Assembly (NCBI GenBank): GCA_022606135.1
Contig: JABYQN010000011.1
Span: 2,108,001 to 2,172,000, forward strand
Reading direction: 5' to 3'
From: Fomes fomentarius
Lineage: Eukaryota > Basidiomycota > Agaricomycetes > Polyporales > Polyporaceae
Length of the DNA stretch: 64,000 nt
The notes under the pieces were generated by a model that saw only the letters and a program-made list of their open reading frames with translations, was not told where the DNA came from and made no database searches. This document shows, piece by piece, positions 21,794-33,208 of the stretch. The first letter of the stretch is position 1; each line of letters begins with the position of its first letter. Both the position numbers and the translations under genes were made by a program.

Positions 21794-23668
21794 TCAGTAC
21801 TCATGCTGCTGATAGCCATAGTCGACCTGGGACATGCCCATGTCCACGTCCATCCCCACATCGCCGTACATGTCGTACTGGCTCGCATTGTCGTACTGCG
21901 CGTAGCTCTCATCCCCGTACGCAGCCATCGGCTGCTCCTCGACCTGCCCGTGCATCACAGACATGTGCATCTTGTCCGCCTCAGCACCCCACGCGTCATA
22001 CGGCACCTGCGCGTGCTGTGGCTGCGGCGCACACATCACCAGCGTCGCCTGCGAGTCGACAGAGAGCGACGGAGAGGGATGCTGCATGACCGTAGGCAGC
22101 GATGCATCCGAATGCGCCGGGGAGCCGGAAAATGCGCTCGACGGCCCGCTCTCGGGCACAGGCCACGTTGCGTGTGGGTCGAGGGGTTCGTATATCCCGC
22201 TCGCACCGGGCGTCACCGCAGAGTACACGTCCGTCGCGGTCGAGGGCGTAGACGAGAAGTCGTAGTTTTCGAGCGGGCCGATGTTGAGGTGGAGTGGGTG
22301 CTGGAGCGGCGCGGGTGCGTCGGGCGGGATGCACGCTTGCATGTTCGGGTCGAACGCAGCAGGCTGGGGCGCGGAGTCCTTGAACGAGTCCTCCCATCCA
22401 GGCTGAAAGATCCCAGTGACATCAGGGAGCGGCTCGAAGTCGGGTTGGAGCTGCCACGCTTGGGGCATCGCCTCCTGCATGCCGTACATCTGCTGTTGGT
22501 GAGAGTACGGGTGGGGATGCGGGTCATACCCGTTCCACATGCGCTCCGATGGGATCGGCTGGCAACTGGACGCCCGACGTGCACCGAGGAACGTCCGTGT
22601 GCGGGCGATGTTCCCCACGGGCGAGGGCGCGCGGGAGCCGTGCAGACTGCTTGAGCCCATCGCGTAGCCAGCGTCGAACATCGGGTTCGCTCCATAAGCA
22701 AGCTGGGGCGTCGGAGAGACGAGGAAGGGGAGAGTCGGGAGTGCAATCGAGTGCGCTGCGTTGTAGAGCGTCGAGGGTGGTGGGACGGAAGACGGGCGTC
22801 GCTGGAGATACAGTGGGGTCGGCTGTGCGAACTGGGGCATGGGCATCGACATGGGCGGCTGCGAGTACGATTGGACGCTCTCAGGGCGCGACAATTGACG
22901 CGCCAGATCAATTTGACGCATCGCCTCGGCGAGCTCCTCGCCCTTCTTGCCCTCGAGTAGGAGCTGCGCGACGACCTCGCAGCGCTCCTCGTCCGCCGGC
23001 TGAACCGGGAGCTTGTCCTTGCGCTTGTCGAGGGCAATGGGGAGAGCGTTCGCAGCAGTCTCCGCCGCCTTCTTCTTGTTCTTGTTGTGCACCGGGCGGA
23101 AGCGGTAGTTGGGCCACTTTTCGCGGTGCGCTATCTTAGCCCGCTTTGCCTCCATCTCCCAGTGTTTCTTCTCCTCCAGGGGAAGCGCACGCCAACAGTT
23201 GCCTATGATCTTCGAAAGCGATCCGTGGTTGGTCTCGATCGAGCCGGGGACATGCTTTTGGCGGACAAAGTTGGCACGGAAGAGCATGAAGGCGTTTGGC
23301 GGCCGAGGGATGTAGCCCTGCGAGAGACGCTTACCGGGCGGGAGCCGTCGACGTGTGGGCGCTGCCGCAGGCTCGGTGGGTGGGAATATGGCGGTGGAGG
23401 GTAGTGAGGACGTCGAGTCCTCGTTCACGTCGTCGTCCGTCTCCACGTACGTTCCAGGCGTAACGTTCGGTGCGAAGGTGAGTGCGCGTGGTGAAGTCGA
23501 CGGGTTGATTCCATAGTTGCCAGGCTTGACTTGGGTCAGGCCTGGTAGCGATTATGGGACGATATCAGTTCCTCTGCGCGAAAGATGGCAAGCAGTGGTG
23601 GCATAAGACATACCCATAGGAATCGAGGACCTTCTGCGACGGATGAGACTGGACCGGGAGGGAGACAT
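21794..23668 (-). CDS. HMG-box transcription factor (MATA/SOX type)
   Basis: Two exons, 23614-23668 and 21794-23541, join across a 72-bp intron to give 601 codons in frame. The start is the ATG at 23668 (MSPSRSSLIRRRRSS); the large open frame alone has only a GTG start. An HMG box begins near residue 110: YIPRPPNAFMLFRANFVR, then GSLSKIIGNCWRALP and KKHWEMEAKRAK, followed by a basic tail KNKKK. This is the sequence-specific MATA/SOX-like class, which binds the DNA minor groove in the nucleus. The rest is rich in Pro, Gln and Ser with acidic patches, and Met/Asp/Tyr/Gln-rich at the C-terminus, as in activation regions. Related basidiomycete proteins regulate mating or development; the specific role here is unknown. 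No pheromone or homeodomain mating gene is nearby. Confidence 0.9.
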
Positions 23669-26600
23669 GACTGCTGCCGTTTCCCAAAACGAGGCAGACA
23701 AAAAGGAGGAGAGCACGGGGGATGTTATTGTTCTCGTCGTCTTTAAATGATCCCTCGCAGACGGACATCAGAACCTTTCTAAGTTAGCGGAGTTCTCAGG
23801 ACCCGGGAACGGTCCCATCCACAGCACAGACGCCTGACCAGGCGATGCGCCCGTCCACTCACCGCCAGTGCCACACAGCCATCTTTCCATCTGATCCGTG
23901 TTCTTTGACCTCGTCCACCTCCTCCTGCAGCTGCGAAGAGCCAGAAATCCTGCTCAGCATGTCTATCCTGCCCGTATCAACCCCCCTCGACGTCCGTGAA
24001 CGCCGTATAGCATTTCTCGGGGTCCTCGTCCTCATCAAATGTCATCAGACGATATCGTGCTCTCCCCTTATACCCCGATTTGGAAGTCAGTTTGTACTTT
24101 CCCTCCCGAGTCCCTGGCCTCCTCAGGACTTCTTCGTGAACGTGGCACGCACCTTCTATGACATGCCCTCCTGAGAACTCCTCAGCCGATTGGGGTACAC
24201 AGCGCCGCGTCCCCGTCGGGACAGTAAGAACTTGGCGTAATTGAAGCTAGCGCGGGTACGTCTACACCTCACGTCAACCCAACTTGAACCTTGAGCACGA
24301 GGCTGAGGGCTCGGGCCCTCTGGTCGATCACTCTCTCTGCGCAGTCTGCTCGGTGCCAAGCTCTCGTGGGCCCATGGCCGCCCTCCTCGTGGTCTGCGGG
24401 GATTCTGCGCAGACCTTCGACGGCGGGTGCAGATGCCGCCGCTCACACGACAGGTTCAGAATTCCCACTTCAGTCTCGGAATCAGGCGTTCGAGTCTTTC
24501 GGCCCGCCGCCCAGTACGGACTTTGCCAGGTGCAGCGACGGAATTGTAATGCGCGCAAGCCGTGTACGAGATCCTCGTAGTCAAGCTCGAGAGCATCCCA
24601 GCAGCTCATTTGGTCGCAAGTTTGTACACACAATGGGGTTCTGATCGACGAAATTGTAGATGTGGGTCCTCGTACATCGGCCTACGCTCGTCAAGGCTTC
24701 GGGTACTAGCGGATCTATCTCCTCCACGTGGACCCTTTCCTGCTATCCAGACTCGCCTCTCAGATCGGGCTCGGTTGGGTGGGAATGCACCAAGTGTCCT
24801 TCTCCCGCGAGCATCAAACGGATTACGGACCCTCACTCTCGGTTCACTCCATCCAATCCATATATCGCCAGGAAAGGTAAGCATTGTCGTTCGTCCGCAA
24901 CCTAGTTGTAGCCTCCAGGCTCCCACTCCACTCACCCTCACCGCTATGCGTCGCATCAATACCAATATAGGCACGGTCATTCCCGAGCGCAGGGTATTCC
25001 TATTGCTGTCCCTTGGCTCCCCCGTTGCTAACGTTACGCTCCGGCCGCTCAAGTAATGGTTTGCGTTGTCCTTGTTCGCGACTCCAAGTAATGGGCTAGC
25101 TAGCCCCAAAAATCGAAGCGTTCTGGCGATTTGGGGCGCGCACGCCGCAACACTCGAACAATTAGCGTAGCGTCCCAGTTTCCCCGACATCTCGCAATCT
25201 CGCGTCACGTCACTGTACATTTGCTGCACAGTGGTACAGACGTTCGCATTCGACTGTGCTTGTAAATATGAAACGAGTTTCACAAACGCAGGTGAGTCGA
25301 CTGTCTTTCTGATCTGCTGTGCGTGCCGCTAAGGCCTTGTTCGACCGTGCATAATGGCCTCGTGTTGGCCATAGCTATCCTCAGCCGCTCCCTGTCTCTG
25401 AAGACGTCAGCGTTGGCGCTCTCGTGTAGTGGGCTTAACGACAGTGGCACCGCCAGGGCCAAGGCTGTCATAGTCGACACCAGAGGCAGGACATCCTGCG
25501 TCTCGTGCGACATACTTTGTTTGTCGCGTTGTTGTAGTATCCAGTATAGCCTCACTTCAATGAAACGAGGCTGTACAACTGGTATAGACGACGTTCTAAG
25601 CTCTCAAGATTGTTGATCTTGTAAAGCTCGGGCTGTCAAAATAACCGTACCTAATCCATGGCGGAGTGTATATTTGTTTTGATCGCTATCATCCCGAAGG
25701 TAGTCAGGCACGCAGGGTCACAGTCGAGACACATGCCTAACCTGTGTTATGAAGAAAACACTGGGCGGGTTGTGATTGCCACGAGCAAATGCATCTACGC
25801 ACCGAGTGTGGGACTCAAGGGGCGGGTATACTCATCCGGGTGTCCTTCAAGTCATCGCCCTCTCTTAAGCCCCGTAGTTCTCAGCCAGCTCATAACTCAT
25901 CCCGAAGAGGATGTGGTCCATCGTTTCTATGTCATCGCACTCTCGCTTTCAGCTCATCGGTCATGCAGCATGCTGTCTCTCAGCAACTTGTCTCCGACCA
26001 TACACCCATCATGAATGGTCATCATCTTGCAGGCATCATCTTGCATCGCCATGTATGCTTTCGACTAGGGCAGGACGCTTAAAAGAGAGAGGAACGTCTA
26101 AATGGGGCGAGAGCGAGGCAGCGGACTGACGAGGTATTAGATGGCGATCCAGTAGAGCTGCCACCTCACTGATATCAAGCGCATTTACCCTTGTAGGCAC
26201 TCTCTTCGCACGGCCACAGATGCTTTTTTGTCCTAGGGGACTTCGGCGAGGGTGAGATAGGTGGAGCCAAGTCGGGCCATACCATGCTTATGGGTATATG
26301 CGCGAGATCTCAGAGAATTAACGTACCTAGGAGGATCTGCTGACTGGAGAAATCGCTGCAGCCATACTAGTTTTGATGTGTCAGAGTGGCCAGAATTGAG
26401 AGAAGGCGACTTACTTGCTGAAGGGCTGAGCGGTGAGGGAAAGAGATACGAGGAGAAGATGAGATACTGTGATTGAGACGACGTCCAGGCTTTTTATATC
26501 TGGTAGGGCAGAGGGTCTGCCTCTTTAGTGGGGGAAATACCAGTGGTGACCCCAACCGATTGCGAGCCTCTGCTGTCCCAAAACAGCTATCGAGGATTGA

Positions 26601-27769
26601 CAGCAAGTACTCTAAGACCTTATGTGCAGGGCCAGACGTCATCGGGCGCTTCGTGCCTTTTCTACTCTGTGGCTCTTCATATCCTCAGAGCCCGCCGGAC
26701 TCTAGTTGTATTTGAGCCTGTCTGTAACAATTGTACTCGTACAATCATGACATCTTACTGGGTCGACCATGGTGGCTGTGGCCCACTACTTAGAAGCAGT
26801 GCTGGTCTCATGGCTGATTGCGAGAGTTCCGGCGGTTGGTCTTGGACACGACTTTCCAAAATTGGTAGAGACACCCAAAATCATCACTGCACTGTCGGTA
26901 TTTCCTTGGTAGCTTCGGAATCGAGACACTGGCACCATTTTTACGAAATTGAGTACTTACATCCAATACCACTGTAGTGACACACCACGGTCACGCGCGG
27001 AGACCCCTGCAGCTGTATTCAGTAGGTCAACGTGTGTCTTCACTGGTGATACCGACATGGACGCGTCAGAGTCAGCCGCCCCGTCTTCGTGCATCGCGCA
27101 CAAGCACCTTAAATAATGACTCGCGTGGGACATTTGGACATAAAGTTGCTCAGGCAGTGTAGATGTGCTTTGAGCCGCTGCTTTGAAATAATGTGAGATG
27201 TTGCCTGGTAGGATTAATCAATGCCAAGTAGAAGTATTTCCATTCAGGTCTTTAATCATGCCACCGTTGGGATTGATTCGAAAGAAGGTCATGCTATCAG
27301 CTTTGGGGTGTATAGCAAAAGTTCTAATAGCTACAATAGATTAAATAAACATGCAATATTTTAGTATTTGAGGACTGCTTCCAGTGCTCCTAGGCTCCTA
27401 ACGAGAGTCGACAACGATGTGGCGAAGACAGGGCACTATCTTACCTTCCTAATCCGGAACGACACTCACACAGGCGCCCAAACAGAGCTGCAGCGGAAAT
27501 GACTTGGACCAAAAAATTCCAATCGATTGAACGCAAACTGGCCGGAGCTTGTCAATGCACCTATCTGACTCCGAAAACCCCTCTCTCCGCACTTAGATCT
27601 GGCGGCCATCCTCTCCTTTCGACAATTTCCTCCTCTCCTCCGTGTACATACCCTCCCTCTCTCGTCTCCGCTTGCTGTATCATATCCACTCCGTTCGTAC
27701 CGATCCGTCCGTGCAAAACGATCTATTCAAGAATCAGGGGCCCGCAGCATTATAACTGGACCATACACC
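23669..27769. other. Long gene-poor interval
   Basis: About 4.1 kb without a confident gene. On the minus strand around 24330-24640 a frame containing LRALQFRRCTW and SPYWAAGRK resembles a piece of an F-box/LRR protein, but neighbouring frames are broken and no F-box was found. The last few hundred bases are the promoter side of the arginyl-tRNA synthetase gene. Confidence 0.4.
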
Positions 27770-30032
27770 ATGGCTTCCACATCCACCGCCAACCCCAACC
27801 GACCAACACTAGGACCGTCACCGTTCACTGTCCCCTCCGATCTGCCAAAACTCCCGGAAGTCCCGGGCACAGACTCCACGCGATGCGTGCTCGACTCGTT
27901 CCGCATTGCTATCGCGAAGGCAGTGGCGGACGGTCTCGACGCGCTGACGGTCGAGCAGGTGTATCAAGGCGTGGACTACGGGAAGAAGGGCGAGGACTTC
28001 ACTGTGGCGCTCCCGCGGTTCAGGCTGCCGGGCAAGGTGGACGAGTTGGCGAAAAAGGTCATTGACAAGGTATGTATTCCCTCTGCAGTCCGTTTCGCAT
28101 TTGCGTTGCAGGTCGTTTTCATTCGATTGAAAGAGTGCAAGTCCACCCAATCTTAGGGTTAGGGTTTGACGGAAACGGGATGCAGAGAAGAACGTTTGAC
28201 CTCCTCGAGCTCCCGAGTTACTTGTAACTCTTGATCTCGCCTCAATTGGCTACCCGGCTACCCTGGGCACCTTATATTTCGATTGTGAGGAAACCATCGC
28301 AGATACTGACGTCCACTAGTTCCAACCAGATGACTGGGTCGAGTCTGTCACGCACGACCGCGCCTTCCTGCACTTCAAGTGCCGAACATCGACCCTCACC
28401 CGCCTCGTCCTCGCCCAAATCCACGCACTGACGTACGACACCGAATCAAAACAACCCGAGTACGGTTCGAACTACTTGGGAGAGGGCAAGCGCGTCATCA
28501 TTGAATACTCGTCACCAAACATCGCCAAGTCGTTCCATGTCGGCCACTTGCGGAGCACGATCATTGGCGCATTCCTTGCGAATCTCTACCGCGCATCCGG
28601 CTGGGAGGTCATCTCGATGAACTACCTTGGCGACTGGGGTACACAGGTACGTTGCGCCCCGGCTTTGCGCACGCACCGAGCTCATCGCCGTAATATAGTT
28701 CGGTCTCATTGCCGTGGGCTTCGAGAAGTACGGCTCGCAGGAAGAGCTCGAGAAGAACGCGATTCAGCACCTGCTCGAGATCTACGTCAAGGTGAACGCG
28801 GACGCGGAAAAGGACCCGAAGGTGCGCGAGGAGGCAGCCGCGTTCTTCAAGCGCATGGAGGACGGCGACGAGGAGGCGCTCAAGAATTGGCGCGTGTGGC
28901 GTGAGCTGTCGATCAAGAAGTACGAGGAGGAGTACGCGCGACTGAACGTGCACTTCGACGAGTACACGGGTGAGAGCTTGGTCGAGCCGCAGAAGATGGA
29001 GGCTGCGGTCAAGCGGCTGCAGGAGCTGAACCTTGTCGAGGAGGATAACGGCGCGCTCCGTATGAACTTGGAGACGTACAAGCTTGGGAAGGCCGTCATT
29101 CGGAAACGAGGTTAGTGTCAAACACTGACCTCACGGCTCGTTGGTGTAGCCCCTCGTGCTGATGTGGGATGCAGATGGAACCTCAATCTACCTCACCCGA
29201 GATATCGGTGGCGCGATTCAGCGGTACGAGAAATACAAGTTCGACAAGATGATCTACGTCATCTCCGCGCAGCAGGACCTGCACCTGCAGCAGTTCTTCA
29301 AGGCGCTGCAGCTCATGGGCTACGACTGGGCGAACAGCCTCGAGCACGTCAACTACGGCCTCGTCCTTGGTATGAGCACGCGCAAGGGTACGGTCGTGTT
29401 CCTCGATCAGATCATCAAGGAGGCCGCAGCGGTCATGCACGAGCAGATGCGCAAGAACGAGGACAAGTACAACGCGATTGAGAACCCTGAGGCCACCGCG
29501 CTCGAGATCGGCATCACCGGGGTGAAGATTCAAGACATGGCTGCGAAACGGTACGTCTCCGCTTGATGCTGCCCCGCGTCCGGTACTCACCCGTAACCGT
29601 AGGATCAACAACTACACCTTCAACTGGGAGCGGATGCTCTCCTTCGAGGGCGACACCGGCCCCTATCTCCAATACGCCCACGTCCGCCTCTCCTCCATCG
29701 AGCGCAAGAACCCCGAACTGCTCCCGCTCCCAGCGTTCTCGCAGCTCGACACCTCGCTCCTCGTCGAGCCGCAGGCGCGCGAAATCGTGTTCTTGCTCGG
29801 CTCGTACCCCGACGCGGTGAAGACGGCGCTGAAGACGCACGAGCCGAGCGGGATAGTGACGTTCGCGTTCCGCCTGAGCCACGCGATCTCGAGCGCGTGG
29901 GAGACGGTGATCGTCAAGGGCGAGCAGGACAAGGACAAGGCCAAGGCGCGCATGGCGCTCTACCTTGCTGCCCGCGACGTGCTTGGTGCGGCGTTGCGCC
30001 TGCTCAGCATCAAGCCCCTCGAGCGGATGTGA
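27770..30032 (+). CDS. Arginyl-tRNA synthetase
   Basis: Class I aminoacyl-tRNA synthetase that charges tRNA-Arg. Five exons (27770-28069, 28320-28646, 28699-29110, 29175-29550, 29603-30032) total 1845 nt, exactly 614 residues plus stop. The catalytic core shows [21 protein letters not shown] (HVGH form of the HIGH motif), [26 protein letters not shown] and [16 protein letters not shown], a KMSKS-loop position that is degenerate as usual in ArgRS. The C-terminal DALR-type anticodon-binding domain includes [12 protein letters not shown] and ends in SIKPLERM. An N-terminal tRNA-binding (Arg_S-like) domain precedes the core. The acceptor at 29173-29174 rather than one 25 bp upstream restores KRDGTSIY. 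No clear mitochondrial presequence precedes the ATG. Intron 1 is 250 bp, long for this window. Confidence 0.96.
28153..28164 (+). repeat. Interstitial telomere-type repeat (TTAGGG)2
   Basis: Two perfect TTAGGG units, followed by TTTG, lie inside intron 1 of the arginyl-tRNA synthetase gene. Confidence 0.8.
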
Positions 30033-30424
30033 GACGACTCGTGTGCGACGTTTGTCTTAGTTTCGACGATGTTGAAGTGAATAGATGTACCAGTAACGCA
30101 TGTTTCTTGCTATGTGGATTTGCACGGCTGGCTCATCCTCATCTTGTGCCACTTGGAATACTGATAGCGAGTGGCACAGCAATTCTGGCTCGGTACAGAC
30201 GTATATGGAACTATATGGGGCAACCATTGGGCACCTCTACGCTCGTAAGGCAGTCGTTGAGAGGAAACTCATCAAGTGAACCGTTCGCCGGCGCTGATTC
30301 CCATGGCTGATCAGAGGTCGACCACTCTTCTGTGTTGATTTGCTGAGCCAACGCAAGCATGGATCTACACATATATAGAGATTCACAGATCGACATGTGG
30401 ATGACGTAATCCGTATTGGTCTCT
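30033..30424. other. Convergent intergenic DNA
   Basis: The 3' flanks of the arginyl-tRNA synthetase and F-box genes. Nothing else seen. Confidence 0.5.
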
Positions 30425-32445
30425 TCACTCTACCAAGGTCCACCATCCCGTACCAATAGGGTCATACTTTGCTGTCTGACTGCTTCGCACGGGGGTTCGC
30501 ACGGTGTTCTCCGGACCTTGACTCTCGAGGAAAGGCCACCGATCCCATACCGATCTCGTCCGAACCCGAAGGGACTGGTCGATTGACCTTGATGCATCAA
30601 AATGGGTTACATGTCGTCGAGGACTTGAGTCGGTGGTGTGCGTGAACGTGCAAGCATAAATCGCTAGCCGTCGTACCTGGAAATCTGCCTCCGCACGAGA
30701 AGCGAGAGTCTGGCCGATGACCTCCAGGAATGGGTCCTCGCAGACGGGCACATACATATCGAGGGCCTCAAGGCGGGGACATGCGGGAGGCCGCCCTGAA
30801 GACGCGCGCAGGGGGTCCAGCATATCATGGAGGGGTCCGAGGTACTCCCTCCTGTCAAACGACCACCGGAGTGAGAGCGCGAGGTTGCGCACGTTTGTCA
30901 ATTTGGGCCAGATACGTGCGAGAATCTTGCTGGATCTGTCCTGGCTACCGCTCACGCTGACCCGGACCTCCTCCACCTGTTCTAGCGACAGGGAGAGGAA
31001 TGGATCCAAAGACTCCGAGAGACTAGGTTCTCTGTAGTCGAACACGATGCGAATACGTCCGCCCCCGGTGACCTCGCCTGTGTCCGCGGATGCTTCAGGC
31101 TGGATTTCGAGGACAGCTTGTGTGCAGTTATATCGCATCATGTCACAGTCGAGATATAGGGACAATCTCCTCCGATTGCGGCGACCCAGTAATTGCATCA
31201 TGAGTGCATGCGTGTCATCGGAAGGTACATTCTGGGAAATAAGTATCCCGTCGACTTGGATGCAGCAGTGGACAGGTATGCGGATGTGGGACAGAAGATG
31301 CGTCAAAGAGGGAATGTCCACAAAGCTCTTGGAACTGCTATCATAGGTGAGGTAGCGCAGATGACACAACTCCACTTGCGGTGCACCTCCGGCAGACTCG
31401 TGTGCACCAGACTGTAATCGGATCCGGCAAAGGTGTAGGACCTGGAGCTTCGGGACCCCGGCAAGGAATCGGAGGAGAGAGTGGGTCCCAATAGGTGGCG
31501 AGTCAACGAAGGATGGATACCAGAACACAAAGCGCGTGAGGGAGGGGAAGCTTTGGGACGGCAAACTCAAGGGACACAAATGGAGGGAACGGAGACTTGC
31601 TGCGGTAACGGGGGTGACCAAGAAGAGCACCGAGCGCTTATCGTGCGCAAAGAGCTCATGAAAACATAGGTGTTGCAACATACTCAAGTCCACCGTCTTG
31701 AGAGTTACGCGGAGCAGTAGCGAGAACTCAGATGAGGTAGCTCCACAGTCACTGCCAAAGCAATGCAACTGACGGATCCTCGGCGCGTGCTCGCGCATGA
31801 GCTTCTTCAATACGCCGCACAGTTGTGTTGCCCGGGTAAAAACGTTGAGAGGGCCAGAAGGGCAGCGGGATAGGTGCAAGGAGGAAGAAGTAGCAAACTT
31901 GCTGCTGCTTTCCCAGAACGTCGACTACAACCTGGAATCGCCTAGAGCGAGCTTGCGCCATTGGGAACAGACAGCGGTCAGGCTCCTGAGCTTATCGGTC
32001 CTTGGGGCAGCAAATGTCCAATGAAGTCGCTCCAACCCTTCCGGTATTGCAGGAACCCAGTCTGGGACGTGGGAGAATACCATGAGCAAGATCTCTGGCG
32101 GAAGACGATTTATCGGGCGAGATCCATTGATGAGTCGAAGGATAATTGATGATGTGCTTTGCAGAGTTGCCTTTGCAGAGTTGCCTTTGCAGAGTTGCCT
32201 GGGCATAGTCGCTGCAGTATATGAACGTATGAGCGTATGAGCATGTCTATCGCAATCGGGGATCCGCCAACGTACCTTTCATCTTTCATCCCTATGAACT
32301 TTTTCTCTAGATCCAGGAGTTGGATTGTTTGGTCGTATGAAGGTTGGGGGACGCGATTTTTGTATGGTAGGATAACAGTGGGCCTCCGAGTCTGACCCGG
32401 ACAGATTAGAACGTGCAACAAAAATACGTACTCTGTCATTTCCAT
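30425..32445 (-). pseudogene. F-box protein gene with one in-frame stop
   Basis: F-box proteins link substrates to SCF ubiquitin ligases. A probable 5' exon starting at the ATG at 32445 (coding LDLEKKFIGMKDE) joins near 32190 to a long exon. This carries a clear F-box (INRLPPEILLMVFSHVPDW, then LTAVCSQWRKLALGDSRL) and about 500 codons of leucine-rich sequence such as LRYLTYDSSSKSF and LTNVRNLALSLRW, ending at 30425. The only interruption is a TAG at 31925-31927, directly after LGDSRL, where F-box relatives have Trp. Reading continues in the same frame on both sides (STFWESSSKF...HLSRCPSGPL). One base change would explain it, so this may be a recent pseudogene, a sequencing error or a readthrough case. 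Exon 1 and its junction are inferred. Confidence 0.75.
32158..32199. repeat. Three tandem copies of a 14-bp unit
   Basis: TTTGCAGAGTTGCC repeats three times without mismatch, within or next to the 5' coding part of the F-box gene. The unit is not a multiple of three, so copy-number change would shift frame if it is coding. Confidence 0.9.
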
Positions 32446-33208
32446 TATGTATTTAGTGAAGATCTTGGAGGAAGGGAAGGGAAGAAGTACTGGTGGTCGT
32501 CAAAGCTCAGGCCCCTGAAAGGTTGGTTATGAACTGATGATCGAAACCAATATGAAGTCACGTTTGATCCGCGTGTTACGGCATCGTGACCATGATCTTA
32601 CCGAATTCGAATTACATAGTCACGCACTATGATAAGCAACTCTCCACAACACCCGGCGGGCAAAGCCACCCAGGCAATTTTCATCATCAGATATGCAAGT
32701 ATATTCACCCAAAGCACAGTACTTATGACTAGGCGTGCGATCTCAGTAGGTATGCCAAAGCGCAGCTCAATGCAGATTATTCGGCGGTGAAGGGTTGTCT
32801 CGGTGCGAGGGTATGAGTGCGATTGCGTCGTTAACCAGTAAAGTCGTGCAGATCATCCCCATCCACCCACCCTCCGAGCCGCCCTGCCCGTCGAAAGGGA
32901 GGGAGAGAAAGGTGTCCCACTGGGGGAGGTATCCGAAACACATAGCCCAAGAAAAAAAGAGGTGAGAGGAACCGAGAGCGTGGATATGAGAGATCCGTTT
33001 GCTTTAGAGGGAGAGACGAGGAGAGAGAGAACAGAGTGGATATCACTAGCGCAAGCACAGCGGTATAGCGAAAACGAGAACGGCGCGACGGGAGGCTCGC
33101 TCCCCACGCCTTAAATGAGAGACGAGAGATGAGATGTGAGAAATGGGGGTGCGAACCGCCGTCAACAGCAGTCCGCTTTCGCGGAAGGCAAGGGATCGCG
33201 CGTCACGT
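32446..33208. other. Intergenic DNA
   Basis: Upstream of the F-box gene and downstream of the three-WSC gene. Part of it is purine/pyrimidine biased around 32940-33030. No gene recognised. Confidence 0.5.

Noticed and set aside
21803..23139. Long plus-strand ORFs (283 and 196 codons) and a 274-codon minus-strand frame across the HMG-box gene
   Set aside because: They are shadows of the GC-rich HMG-box coding sequence: very Arg-rich, without domains, and overlapping a confirmed 600-aa protein.
24328..25283. Possible second F-box/LRR gene on the minus strand
   Set aside because: Only a short LRR-like segment is readable. No F-box motif, start or coherent exon chain was found.
29150..29174. 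Alternative acceptor in arginyl-tRNA synthetase intron 3 at 29149
   Set aside because: It would insert residues and shift the frame before the catalytic [10 protein letters not shown] motif. The acceptor at 29173-29174 gives the conserved sequence and a total divisible by three.
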